Shown piece by piece: positions 7,617-14,844 of a stretch of 64,000 nucleotides of DNA. Below the pieces are notes generated by a model that saw only the letters and a program-made list of their open reading frames with translations, ran no database searches and was not told where the DNA came from. The first letter of the stretch is position 1, and each line of letters opens with the position of its first letter. The DNA is from Bin87 sp963663945 (GTDB lineage: Bacteria; Chloroflexota; Dehalococcoidia; Lucifugimonadales; UBA3495). The DNA lies in NCBI GenBank assembly GCA_963663945.1, contig OY760687.1, forward strand, positions 1,426,001 through 1,490,000, given 5' to 3'. The position numbers and the translations under genes were made by a program.

Positions 7617-8111
7617 ATGACGACGATGACACTGGAAACCACGGCGTCGGTCCGCCGGTTGGAGGAACTGGTGGACCGGCTGCTGGCGGCGCTCCTGGGC
7701 GACGGGGTGAATACGGACGCGGACAGTGCGCCGAATGCCAGCCTGGTTCGGAGCGTCCACGAGGCGCGGCGGTTGCGGCAGTCCGCCGACCCCGCATCGG
7801 GTGCGGGGCAGGCCCTGGACGGCGCTCTGTCAGTGCTGGCGGAGGTTGACGCCACGGGAGCGACTGACGGCCAGCTGCGGTGGCTCTTCGCCGAGTGGCT
7901 GGACATCGCCCGGCGCCGGTTCGTTGGCAGTGACGCCGTGCTCTACAGCCCGGCCACCGGGAAGGCGGCGGCGCTGATTCCCGCCGGCGACGACACCACG
8001 CTGGAAGTGGCGGCGGTCCTGGGAATGCGCTGGCCGGTGGGCAAGGTGGTCAAGCGGCGTAGCCTGCGGGGGTTGAAGCCTTTGGCAAAAGGAGGTGCGG
8101 CATGGTCGTAG
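7617..8111 (+). CDS. Hypothetical protein upstream of the primase
   Basis: With the ATG at 7617, preceded by AAGGAGG, the product has 164 residues. The upstream extension of this frame runs across the previous gene and is not used. The N-terminal half is helical and charged. The C-terminal half ends in a basic segment (KVVKRRSLRGLKPLAKGG) that could contact nucleic acid. The stop overlaps the primase start by ten bases, so the two are probably translated together. I do not recognise the family. Confidence 0.65.
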   Translation: MTTMTLETTASVRRLEELVDRLLAALLGDGVNTDADSAPNASLVRSVHEARRLRQSADPASGAGQALDGALSVLAEVDATGATDGQLRWLFAEWLDIARRRFVGSDAVLYSPATGKAAALIPAGDDTTLEVAAVLGMRWPVGKVVKRRSLRGLKPLAKGGAAWS

Positions 8112-9145
8112 CCAACGCCACGGTTGACTTGCAGGAACTCAAGGCGCGGCACCCGCTGGGCGATGCGGTGGAGGCCGCCGGGATCGCGCTCCGGGGCAAG
8201 GGTAGGGTGCGGCAGGGCGTCTGCCCCTTTCACAACGAAGCCGAGGGTAGTTTCACGGTGTACGCCGACACCGAGAAGTTCTACTGCTTCGGCTGCGGCG
8301 CCGGCGGCGACGTGCTGGATTTCGTGGGGCGCATGGAGTGTCTGACCCTGCCTGAGGCCATCCGGCGGCTGGATGACGGGACGACGCGGGTGGTAACGGC
8401 GCCGGTCGCGCCCCGGAAGTCGTCTTCTCCACCGCTTCCGCCCCGGGAACCGGCGCTGCTGACGGCGGCGACGCGGTTCTACGCCGGTGAGCTGCGGCGC
8501 AGCGCCAAGGCCAGGGAGTACCTGGCCTCACGGGGCATTGGCGTTGGGGCCGCCGCCAGTCTTGGCCTCGGTTACGCCACGGGTGGCGGCCTGCGGGAGT
8601 ACCTGCAATCCGCGGGGTTCGACAACCAACGGATCCGAGACTCCGGCCTGTTCCTGGAACGGGGCGCCGAGCGGTTCGCCGGGATGATCACGGTGCCTGA
8701 CCTGGCCCACGGCCTCGTGCGGTGGCTCACCGGGCGGGCGGTTGACGCCGGCGCCAAGCCCCGCTTCCAGGCAGTGCCCGGCCCCAAGCCGGCGCTGGGC
8801 CTGGCGGCCCTCGGACCGTCTCCGCCCTGGGTAGTTGTCGCCGAGGGCGTCTTCGACCGGCTGACGCTGGCGGCCTGGGGCTACCCCGCCGTGGCCGCCC
8901 TGGGCACCCAGGGGATGGACAAGGTGGCGGCGGCGCTGCGCGGCTGCCCCCGGGTCTTCCTGGCCTTCGACAACGATGACGCGGGCAACACGGCGGCGGA
9001 TAGCCTCAGGCAACTGCTGGGCAACCGCGCCGCCGTGGTCAACCTGCCCGACGGAATCGCCGACGTGGGCGAACTGGCGACGCTGCCCAACGGTCAACTC
9101 CTCTTCCGCCGACTGCTGGCAAGGGCGGCGTACAACCTTCGCTAG
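8102..9145 (+). CDS. DnaG-type DNA primase (CHC2 zinc finger plus TOPRIM)
   Basis: The product is 347 residues and would make RNA primers for replication of the element. The N-terminus carries a CHC2 zinc-binding site: C41 and H44 in CPFH, then C62 and C65 in YCFGCG. A TOPRIM domain follows, with the metal-binding Glu248 in VVVAEGVFD and the DND motif at 290-293 in FLAFDNDDAG. It is much shorter than chromosomal DnaG (about 600 residues) and lacks the helicase-binding C-terminal domain, as is common for plasmid and phage primases. The start has AAAAGGAGG just upstream and overlaps the preceding gene. It is followed by a stem-loop and the Rad52-like gene. Confidence 0.9.
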   Translation: MVVANATVDLQELKARHPLGDAVEAAGIALRGKGRVRQGVCPFHNEAEGSFTVYADTEKFYCFGCGAGGDVLDFVGRMECLTLPEAIRRLDDGTTRVVTAPVAPRKSSSPPLPPREPALLTAATRFYAGELRRSAKAREYLASRGIGVGAAASLGLGYATGGGLREYLQSAGFDNQRIRDSGLFLERGAERFAGMITVPDLAHGLVRWLTGRAVDAGAKPRFQAVPGPKPALGLAALGPSPPWVVVAEGVFDRLTLAAWGYPAVAALGTQGMDKVAAALRGCPRVFLAFDNDDAGNTAADSLRQLLGNRAAVVNLPDGIADVGELATLPNGQLLFRRLLARAAYNLR

Positions 9146-9179
9146 TCCAACCCGCTCAACCCCCAACTTCCCATCTATC

Positions 9180-9201
9180 GGCCCGCCTTCACCGGCGGGC
9201 C
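9180..9201 (+). terminator. Intercistronic stem-loop after the primase gene
   Basis: An 8-bp GC stem (GGCCCGCC/GGCGGGCC) with a six-base loop is followed by TTTCCTTTTCC, a broken T-tract. This is the most terminator-like of the stem-loops in the accessory module. Confidence 0.6.
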
Positions 9202-9320
9202 TTTCCTTTTCCAAAACAACCAACTGCACGACGGGGCTACCGGCCCCGCTGACGGCTTGCTGGCGGCAAGCCGCCTCAACCAACGGCAAACCCAACATCA
9301 CAACGCAAAGGAGCAACGAA

Positions 9321-10208
9321 ATGGGCAACGGCAACAACCAGAACGGCCACAACAACGGCAATGGCAACGGCAACGGCCACCACCCCAACGGGAGCGTCAA
9401 CCTCAACGGCAACGGCCAGAACGGGCACCAGAACGGCAACGGCATCGCCGACATCACCGGCCACGATCTCCTGTGGGACGGTCTGCCTCCGGCGGTGGTC
9501 AACGCTCTGGAGCAGCCCCTGGACCCGGCGCTGGTCTCCCGGCGCGACGGCCGGGGCAATCGCCAGTACGACTACATCGAGGGCCACACCGTCATCGACC
9601 AGGCCAACCGGATATTCGGCTACGGCGGCTGGGGCTACGAACTGGCCGGCGACGTGGGTCTGCGCCGCATCGAGAAGGTGGACGTCAGGACCGGCGAGGT
9701 CAAGGTCAACTACGCCTACAGCGCGCCGGTGCGGGTCAGAGTGGTGGGCGCGCCGCCGCGCACCGACATCGGGTTCCACGTCGTTACCGAGGATACGCCG
9801 GAGGGCCACGAGACCGCCGCCAAGGGCGCGGTGACCGATGGTCTGAAGCGGGCGCTGCGCAGCTTCGGGAACCGTTTCGGCAACGGCCTCTACGGCGACC
9901 AGCCAACAGCCAACGGCAGGCCCCGGACGCAGGCTCCTACCAACGCCAACGCCAACGGCAACAACGGCCAGGGCAACAACGGCAACGGGCGGCGGGAAGG
10001 CAGCTACCTCCAGCAGTTGCGGGGGCGGCTCATCGCCCTGGGCGCGGAGCAGGGCTTCGGCGAAGACCAGGTGCGGGAGGCGGTGAAGAAGCAGACGGGC
10101 AAGGACCTGGACGACCTGCCCGCCAGGGACCTCAAGCCCCTGGTGGAAGGGGCCGCCCGCAAGGTCAACGAGGCGAAGAACGGCGAGGGCAGCAACGGCA
10201 ACGGCTAA
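9321..10208 (+). CDS. Rad52/Rad22-like single-strand annealing protein with Asn/Gly-rich tails
   Basis: The product has 295 residues from the ATG at 9321, which has AAAGGAG upstream. The core (about residues 50-195) fits the Rad52 family: YDYIEGHTVIDQANRIFGYGGW, then the signature ETAAKGAVTDGLKRALRSFGN and a terminal GNGLY. Such proteins anneal complementary single strands during recombination. The first 45 residues are almost entirely Asn and Gly with some His. A second Asn/Gly stretch joins the core to a C-terminal helical domain of about 75 residues. Low-complexity tails of this kind also occur in the helicase gene of this module. SSB, a Cas4/AddB-like nuclease and RadC are encoded downstream, which points to a recombination set. 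Confidence 0.88.
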   Translation: MGNGNNQNGHNNGNGNGNGHHPNGSVNLNGNGQNGHQNGNGIADITGHDLLWDGLPPAVVNALEQPLDPALVSRRDGRGNRQYDYIEGHTVIDQANRIFGYGGWGYELAGDVGLRRIEKVDVRTGEVKVNYAYSAPVRVRVVGAPPRTDIGFHVVTEDTPEGHETAAKGAVTDGLKRALRSFGNRFGNGLYGDQPTANGRPRTQAPTNANANGNNGQGNNGNGRREGSYLQQLRGRLIALGAEQGFGEDQVREAVKKQTGKDLDDLPARDLKPLVEGAARKVNEAKNGEGSNGNG

Positions 10209-10231
10209 GCGCCGCTGCCAACTCCAGCCAA

Positions 10232-10262
10232 CGGGGTCGTCTCCACCAACGGGACGACCCCG
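10232..10262 (+). terminator. Intercistronic stem-loop after the Rad52-like gene
   Basis: A 10-bp stem (CGGGGTCGTC/GACGACCCCG) has an 11-base loop. It is followed by CTTCTCATCTACCGGAC, which closely resembles the bases after the next stem-loop at 11056-11084. There is no T-run, so attenuation or RNA processing is as likely as termination. Confidence 0.55.
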
Positions 10263-10304
10263 CTTCTCATCTACCGGACTACACACGACAAGGAGGAAAC
10301 GGAA

Positions 10305-10625
10305 ATGACGGCAACCACCATCCACACCCCCTGGGGCTGGTCCCAGGACATAGAGGAACTGGCCGATGGCGTCTGGCGGGTAATCACCGCCGGGCACGCC
10401 GGGCTGAAGCTGAGCCGCGAGCGGTGGGATGAACTGCCCGACCTAGTGCGGGACAGCTTCCTCAACCGCTGCTTCGCCGAAGAGGACTGCGAGGAACCCA
10501 TCGCCCGGACGCTCTTGGACCTGGGCGACGCCAGGGAGCGGGAACTGGCCCTGAAGGTGGCGGGCTATTTCGACCGCTACGCTCCGGCGCTGCCCTACCT
10601 GCGGGAAACGGGAGGAACGCCATGA
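10305..10625 (+). CDS. DUF7007-like small protein
   Basis: The product is 106 residues. It opens with TPWGWSQDIEELADGVWRV followed by TAGHAGLKLSRERW, a pattern like the DUF7007 domain found on plasmids and phages. That domain has no known function. The middle holds EEDCEEPIA and the end is helical. The ATG has AAGGAGG upstream. Its stop overlaps the start of the TSCPD gene by four bases (ATGA), a sign of coupled translation. The domain name is given from memory of the pattern and needs a profile search. Confidence 0.6.
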   Translation: MTATTIHTPWGWSQDIEELADGVWRVITAGHAGLKLSRERWDELPDLVRDSFLNRCFAEEDCEEPIARTLLDLGDARERELALKVAGYFDRYAPALPYLRETGGTP

Positions 10626-11026
10626 ACGCCGACGCCATCACCCGCCACCGGCCCCGCTGCCTGCCCGGCGTCACCACGAGGCTCAACACCGAGCTGGGCA
10701 ACCTGTTCGTCACCGTCGGCCTGGACGACGACGGCCAGCCCTTCGAGGTCTTCGGCTCTCTCGGCAAGGCGGGCAGCCTGCAACACGGGATGACCGAACT
10801 GGCCTGCCGCCTGGTGTCCCTGCACCTGCGGCGGGGAACGCCCCTCGACGAAATCATCGACCAGGTACAGGGCATCAGCGAGATGCAGCCCTGGCCCAAC
10901 CAAATGGACGATGGACGCACGGTGTACGTGCGTGGGCTGGGCGACGCCATCGCCCTGGTGCTGCGGGACTACCTGGCAACTCAAGCCGACGCGGAACCGG
11001 CGCAACTGCCCATCGCCGCCGACTGA
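10622..11026 (+). CDS. Stand-alone TSCPD-domain protein
   Basis: This 134-residue protein matches the TSCPD domain at the C-terminus of some vitamin B12-dependent ribonucleotide reductases and related proteins: RPRCLPGVTTRLNTELGNL, then DDDGQPFEVFGSLGKAGS, then LRRGTPLDEIIDQVQGI. Here the domain covers almost the whole protein and no reductase is present. Free-standing TSCPD proteins are known from phages and plasmids, and their role is unclear. It is coupled to the DUF7007-like gene by a 4-base overlap, so the two may act together. A stem-loop follows at 11056. Confidence 0.75.
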   Translation: MNADAITRHRPRCLPGVTTRLNTELGNLFVTVGLDDDGQPFEVFGSLGKAGSLQHGMTELACRLVSLHLRRGTPLDEIIDQVQGISEMQPWPNQMDDGRTVYVRGLGDAIALVLRDYLATQADAEPAQLPIAAD

Positions 11027-11055
11027 ACAACCTACACCGACCCGTCAGGGCGCAG

Positions 11056-11084
11056 GGGGCCGTCTCCGATACGGGGGCGGCCCC
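11056..11084 (+). terminator. Intercistronic stem-loop after the TSCPD gene
   Basis: A 7-bp GC stem (GGGGCCG/CGGCCCC) is followed by GCTCTCATTTACCGGAC, nearly the same as the bases after the stem-loop at 10232-10262. The shared tail suggests these intergenic units have a common origin. Confidence 0.5.
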
Positions 11085-11128
11085 GCTCTCATTTACCGGA
11101 CACGAAACATGACGGAGGAACTAACACC

Positions 11129-12187
11129 ATGACCATGACGATTGACGACATCAGGGACGCCATCTACTCCCGGCCCAACGCCCGCTTCGACGGCGACGGG
11201 ACCCTGGAGATCCGGGCCTCGGCGGTGGGCAACTGCCGCCGCGCCCTATGGTACGAGGCCACCGGCTGGGAGGTGACCAACCCCCGCAGCGACGACTCCC
11301 TGACCATGCTGGAGGCGGGCAACGCCCTGGAGCCGGTGGTGCTGCGGGCGATGCAGCGGGCCGGCTGGGACATCACCCCCACCGATAGGGACAACCCCGA
11401 AATGATGTCCCTGCGCCTCGGCCCCACGCTCCTGGTCAGCGGCCACGTGGACGCCGCCGGCGTCGCCCCCATCTTCGGCAACGAGCCCAGCATCGTCGAG
11501 GTCAAGACCCGGGGGCCGGAAGCCTACAAGAAGTGGCGGACGCTGGGCGCCGAGCGCAGCCATCCGGAATCGGTGTGGCAGGCCGCCATCTACACCTACG
11601 GGACCTTCGGCGAAGCCCGGGACGTGGTGATCGCCACACTGGACACCGGCGGACGAACCTGGGACTACGAGGTGATACCGGCGCACCGGGTGGAGCGGGC
11701 CTTCGAGCAAGCCTGCGCCCGGCTGGGCGAGCTGGCGGCCCACCACGTCATCAACGGGCCGGACCCGGAAGTCCTGCCGGAGCGGGACTTCACCGCCGAC
11801 GACTGGCAGTGCCAGCGCTGCCCCTTCCTGAACGCCTGCCTGCCGGGTATGGCGGACGTGGAACCGGAGGATGAAATCGCCGTAGAAACGGAGCCGGTGA
11901 GCGACGAGGAGGCGCGGGCGGCGCTCCGCGAGTACGAGCAGGCCCAGGAGATGCTGAAGGCCATCGAGGAAGACAAGCAGTGGGCGCTGGGGCAGTTGCG
12001 GACCTGGCTCAAGCAGCGGGGCGAGGACAAGGCGAAGCTGGAGGGCGGCAAGAAGACCCGCACCGTGGGGATGGTCAAGTCCACCCGCTACTCGGTGGAC
12101 CACAAGAAGCTGAACGCGCTGCTGGACCCGGAGACCAGGGCGGGCATCGTCACCGAGAACGTCTCCGAGTACCTGCGGGTCAGCTAG
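11129..12187 (+). CDS. Cas4/AddB-like PD-(D/E)XK nuclease with probable Fe-S cluster
   Basis: The product is 352 residues. The nuclease core shows Asp108 in SGHVDA, Glu124-Val-Lys126 in IVEVKTRG and Gln151 in WQAAIYTYG, the usual order for RecB-type PD-(D/E)XK exonucleases. One early cysteine (C36 in VGNCRR) and three late ones (C228, C231, C237 in CQRCPFLNAC) form the four-Cys pattern that holds an Fe-S cluster in Cas4 and AddB. A C-terminal helical, lysine-rich extension of about 100 residues follows. There are no CRISPR genes or arrays nearby, so a recombination role with the Rad52-like protein and SSB is more likely. A GGAGGA site precedes the ATG; a second ATG six bases on is possible. 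Confidence 0.82.
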   Translation: MTMTIDDIRDAIYSRPNARFDGDGTLEIRASAVGNCRRALWYEATGWEVTNPRSDDSLTMLEAGNALEPVVLRAMQRAGWDITPTDRDNPEMMSLRLGPTLLVSGHVDAAGVAPIFGNEPSIVEVKTRGPEAYKKWRTLGAERSHPESVWQAAIYTYGTFGEARDVVIATLDTGGRTWDYEVIPAHRVERAFEQACARLGELAAHHVINGPDPEVLPERDFTADDWQCQRCPFLNACLPGMADVEPEDEIAVETEPVSDEEARAALREYEQAQEMLKAIEEDKQWALGQLRTWLKQRGEDKAKLEGGKKTRTVGMVKSTRYSVDHKKLNALLDPETRAGIVTENVSEYLRVS

Positions 12188-12211
12188 GCCCGGATGACAT
12201 TGGAACCCTGA

Positions 12212-12266
12212 CGCTCCGCAAGCCGGAGCGCGACACGGGGCCGCTCCTTCCTACCGGAAAGGGCGG
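12212..12266 (+). terminator. Pair of stem-loops after the nuclease gene
   Basis: Two hairpins lie in tandem. The first, at 12212-12230, has the arms CGCTCCG/CGGAGCG. The second, at 12241-12266, is an imperfect stem (CCGCTCCTTCC with GGAAAGGGCGG). Both fall between the nuclease stop and the ssb ribosome site. Confidence 0.45.
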
Positions 12267-12318
12267 CTCCGCAGTCACTTCGGAAATCCCCCAATCACAA
12301 AGCAACGGAGGAACAATC

Positions 12319-12717
12319 ATGGCGAAGACCATCAACAAGGTTGAACTGCTGGGGCGCGTGGGTGCCGATCCCGAAATGAAGTACACGGCGTCGGGCATCG
12401 CCGTTACCCAGCTGCGCCTGGCCACGGACCGGGGGCGGAAGAACGGCGAGTCGGAGACCGACTGGCACACGGTGGTGGTGTGGGACAAGATCGGCGAGGC
12501 CGTCGCGCAGTTCGTGGAAAAAGGCCAGCGGCTCTACGTGGCGGGCCGCCTGGTGCAGAGTTCGTGGGAGGGGGACGACGGGCAGCGGCGCTACCGCACC
12601 GAGATTCACGCCCAGGACGTGGTGTTCCTGGACTCCTCCCGCAACGGCAACGGCGGCGACGCCAATTACGCCAACACCGGCGCCAGCGCTCAGGCCGACG
12701 ACGACCTCCTCTTCTAG
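12319..12717 (+). CDS. ssb: Single-stranded DNA-binding protein
   Basis: The product has 132 residues from the ATG at 12319, which has GGAGGA upstream. The OB fold is clear: MAKTINKVELLGRVGADPEMKY, then AVTQLRLATDR, WHTVVVWDK and the GQRLYVAGRL strand. It ends in the acidic tip DDDLLF after a short Asn/Gly/Ala linker; this tip recruits other replication and repair proteins in bacterial SSBs. The length is a little shorter than chromosomal SSB, as usual for plasmid copies. It lies among recombination genes, between the nuclease and RadC. Confidence 0.95.
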   Translation: MAKTINKVELLGRVGADPEMKYTASGIAVTQLRLATDRGRKNGESETDWHTVVVWDKIGEAVAQFVEKGQRLYVAGRLVQSSWEGDDGQRRYRTEIHAQDVVFLDSSRNGNGGDANYANTGASAQADDDLLF

Positions 12718-12760
12718 CCGGTCAACTACAAAGCGACGCCCGCCACCAGCGGACGCAACA

Positions 12761-12794
12761 CGGGGCCGCTCCCTGCCAAGAGGGAGCGGCCCCG
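12761..12794 (+). terminator. Intercistronic stem-loop after ssb
   Basis: A 13-bp perfect stem (CGGGGCCGCTCCC/GGGAGCGGCCCCG) with an eight-base loop is followed by CTGTCGTTTCCC. Its left arm shares ACGGGGCCGCTCC with the region after the nuclease gene, so these stem-loops look related. Confidence 0.6.
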
Positions 12795-12831
12795 CTGTCG
12801 TTTCCCAATCTCACTCTCAAGGAAGTGAACC

Positions 12832-13392
12832 ATGCCCAGGAAAAAGCAAGCCAAGCAGGAAGAAATGCCCCTGACTATATCCGAACCCGCCGCTCCCGCC
12901 ACGCCGGAGGGCGAGGCCGTGCTGGAGGCCCTGCGCTCCAACCTGGCCCTGCTGGGGGAACTGGCGGCCCGCTACCAGGTGGACTTCCAGCCGGAGCGCC
13001 CCGCCGACAGGCCGGCCATCAGCTGCCCCCAGGATGTCTACAACCTGCTGGGGCGGGAGATGTCGGCCCTGGCCCAGGAACAGCTCCGGGTGCTGCTGCT
13101 GAACACCCGCAACCAGGTGATGGGCCAGCGGATCGTCTACCAGGGGAATGTAAACAGCTCGATTGTCCGCCCCGCCGAGGTGCTGCGCGCCGCCGTAATC
13201 GAGTCGGCGCCGAGCATCGTCATCGCCCACAACCATCCCTCCCAGGACCCCACGCCCAGCCCCGAGGACGTGTCCATCACCCGCGAGTTGGTCCAGGGCG
13301 GCAAGCTGCTGGGCATCGACCTGCTGGACCACATCGTCATCGCGGGGAGCAAGTTCGTCAGCCTCAAGGAAAAGAAGCTGATGGACAACTAA
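12832..13392 (+). CDS. radC: RadC-family JAB/MPN protein
   Basis: The product is 186 residues. The zinc-binding JAMM motif is complete: H133-x-H135 with S143 and D146 in HNHPSQDPTPSPED. It is preceded by the RadC strands LLLNTRNQVMGQRIVYQGN and followed by LLGIDLLDHIVIA. It lacks the N-terminal helix-hairpin-helix part of full-length chromosomal RadC (about 220 residues), as do many plasmid and phage RadC copies. Its exact function is not settled in any organism; it is common in mobile-element recombination modules. A second, unrelated JAB protein (PRTRC A) is encoded further on. Confidence 0.88.
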   Translation: MPRKKQAKQEEMPLTISEPAAPATPEGEAVLEALRSNLALLGELAARYQVDFQPERPADRPAISCPQDVYNLLGREMSALAQEQLRVLLLNTRNQVMGQRIVYQGNVNSSIVRPAEVLRAAVIESAPSIVIAHNHPSQDPTPSPEDVSITRELVQGGKLLGIDLLDHIVIAGSKFVSLKEKKLMDN

Positions 13393-13433
13393 CCCCATAG
13401 ACACCGAGACCGGCGCTCTGCCGCCGTTCCTCA

Positions 13434-13453
13434 CGCGGGAACCCCATCCCGCG
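13434..13453 (+). terminator. Intercistronic stem-loop after radC
   Basis: A 7-bp stem (CGCGGGA/TCCCGCG) has a six-base loop and is followed by CTTTCCG. It lies between the radC stop and the next ribosome site, in the same arrangement as the neighbouring stem-loops. Confidence 0.45.
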
Positions 13454-13487
13454 CTTTCCGTTCATTCATACCTACAGGAGGCAACCC

Positions 13488-14153
13488 ATGATTCCCACGC
13501 AACCCGCCGTGAACGGCGAGGATCTCTACACCATCTCGGCGGGCGGCTACTCGGCCACCGCCGACGCCTTCGCCCGCGACCCGGACACCGGCGGCCTCTG
13601 GTTCCTGTCCATGGTGGGACCGCAGACGGCCCTCAAGGCCATCTGGGCCTCCCTGCTGAAGCAGCCTCCCGACACCGCCCACCTCATCAGGGGCGTGGAG
13701 GGCATGGCCCTCAGCGGAGGGTACCAGCAGTGCCAGGTCCCCCATCACACCGTCGGCACCTGGACCACCCGCATCGCCCGCCTGCCCGCCAGCCGGGGCT
13801 GGCACGCATTGGTTTACACCCGCCTGGCCGAGTTCAGCTTCGAGCGGGACGACTTCCTGCTGCTGGCCCAGGGCCAGGCCGACGCCCCAACGCTGCACCA
13901 CCGCTTCCTGGACCGGCGCAGCCCCCTGCCCCTGCACCGCTCCTGGCGGGACTGGCTCTGGCGGCGGGGGCTGGACACCGGCGAGATCGTTCCCCTGGAG
14001 TCCGCCGGCCTGCTGGCCTACACCTGCAACCCCAAGGGCGAGGAACTCAGGGCCGACCTGTCGGCGGCGGTGGCGGCGGGGACGCTGACCCTCGACTCCC
14101 ACGATAACGATCACAACTATGACACCGATGAGGAGGAAAACAGCGATGGATAG
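13488..14153 (+). CDS. Hypothetical protein of the accessory module
   Basis: The product is 221 residues. There is no signal peptide or membrane helix. The sequence is Trp- and Leu-rich in the middle (SWRDWLWRRGLD) with an acidic tail (NYDTDEEENSDG). A polar N-terminal region contains GEDLYTISAGGYSATADAFARD. No family was recognised. AGGAGG lies just upstream of the ATG. The acidic 3' end overlaps the next gene by eight bases and also encodes its ribosome site, so the pair is coupled. Confidence 0.7.
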   Translation: MIPTQPAVNGEDLYTISAGGYSATADAFARDPDTGGLWFLSMVGPQTALKAIWASLLKQPPDTAHLIRGVEGMALSGGYQQCQVPHHTVGTWTTRIARLPASRGWHALVYTRLAEFSFERDDFLLLAQGQADAPTLHHRFLDRRSPLPLHRSWRDWLWRRGLDTGEIVPLESAGLLAYTCNPKGEELRADLSAAVAAGTLTLDSHDNDHNYDTDEEENSDG

Positions 14154-14556
14154 GACGCTGAACCCGGTGAAGCGGGGCAACAAGCGCCGCCGCGCCCGCA
14201 ACTGGAAAGCCTGGCAGCTCTTCTCGCCGGACGGCGACACCTGCCGCTTCTGCCCCCACGGGGCCGCCGACCACCTGACTTCCAGCGGCCAGCCCCATTA
14301 CTACCGGCCCGCCGCCGAGCAGGACTGGCGGAACTCCAACGAGAAGCTCTACCGGCACGAGCTGGAGGACGGCTCCGAGGTGCTGGTCAAGCGGGTTACC
14401 GTCGCCAACCGCGCCGAACTGCTGACCGCCTTCTGCACCGCTTGCGCCGCTGACAAGGACACCTCGCAAGTCCTCTGCTTCCAGCGGACTCTCGCCAAGG
14501 GCGAGGTGGTGGGGCTGAAACACTACATCAACGGCAACCACAACAACGGGAGGTAG
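14146..14556 (+). CDS. Hypothetical protein with a possible four-Cys zinc site
   Basis: With the ATG at 14146 the product has 136 residues. The start was chosen because AGGAGGA lies eight bases upstream, inside the end of the previous gene. The N-terminus is very basic (RGNKRRRARNWK). A CRFCPHG pair near residue 31 and a CTACAADK pair further on could bind zinc. The function is unknown; a nucleic-acid-binding role is possible from the charge. It is followed within five bases by another Cys-rich protein. Confidence 0.65.
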   Translation: MDRTLNPVKRGNKRRRARNWKAWQLFSPDGDTCRFCPHGAADHLTSSGQPHYYRPAAEQDWRNSNEKLYRHELEDGSEVLVKRVTVANRAELLTAFCTACAADKDTSQVLCFQRTLAKGEVVGLKHYINGNHNNGR

Positions 14557-14560
14557 CGCA

Positions 14561-14830
14561 ATGGCCGACAAGCAGACCCTGTACTTCCCCTGCCCCAGCT
14601 GCGGGGCCCGGTTCGCCCAGGTGGAGGAAACCGACGAGGACATCCACGCCGGCGAGACCTACCACTGCGACCAGTGCGGCGCGGCGGTGGTCTTCGTCGC
14701 ACTCAGCATGGAGATGCTGGCCTCACCCGAAAACATCCGGTGGAACTGCCACTTCTGCCAGCCCGGCCCCTGCCGGTTGGCCCCGTCCACCGGTGGGGCT
14801 GCTGCCTCACCTGACACCGATACCAATTAG
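14561..14830 (+). CDS. Small zinc-ribbon protein
   Basis: The product is 89 residues. Two CxxC knuckles (CPSCGARF and CDQCGAAV) about 25 residues apart form a classical zinc ribbon. A third pair (CHFC) and a further Cys lie near residue 63. The tail is polar. The ATG has GGGAGGT upstream and lies four bases after the previous stop. Such small ribbons often bind nucleic acid or serve as adaptors; no specific role can be read. The next gene is the DUF6094 methyltransferase. Confidence 0.72.
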   Translation: MADKQTLYFPCPSCGARFAQVEETDEDIHAGETYHCDQCGAAVVFVALSMEMLASPENIRWNCHFCQPGPCRLAPSTGGAAASPDTDTN

Positions 14831-14844
14831 AAAGGAGGACTGAC

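Noticed and set aside
11129..12187. Cas4-like nuclease as a sign of a CRISPR system
   Set aside because: No repeats-and-spacers array and no other cas genes were seen anywhere in the window; the recombination neighbours explain it better.
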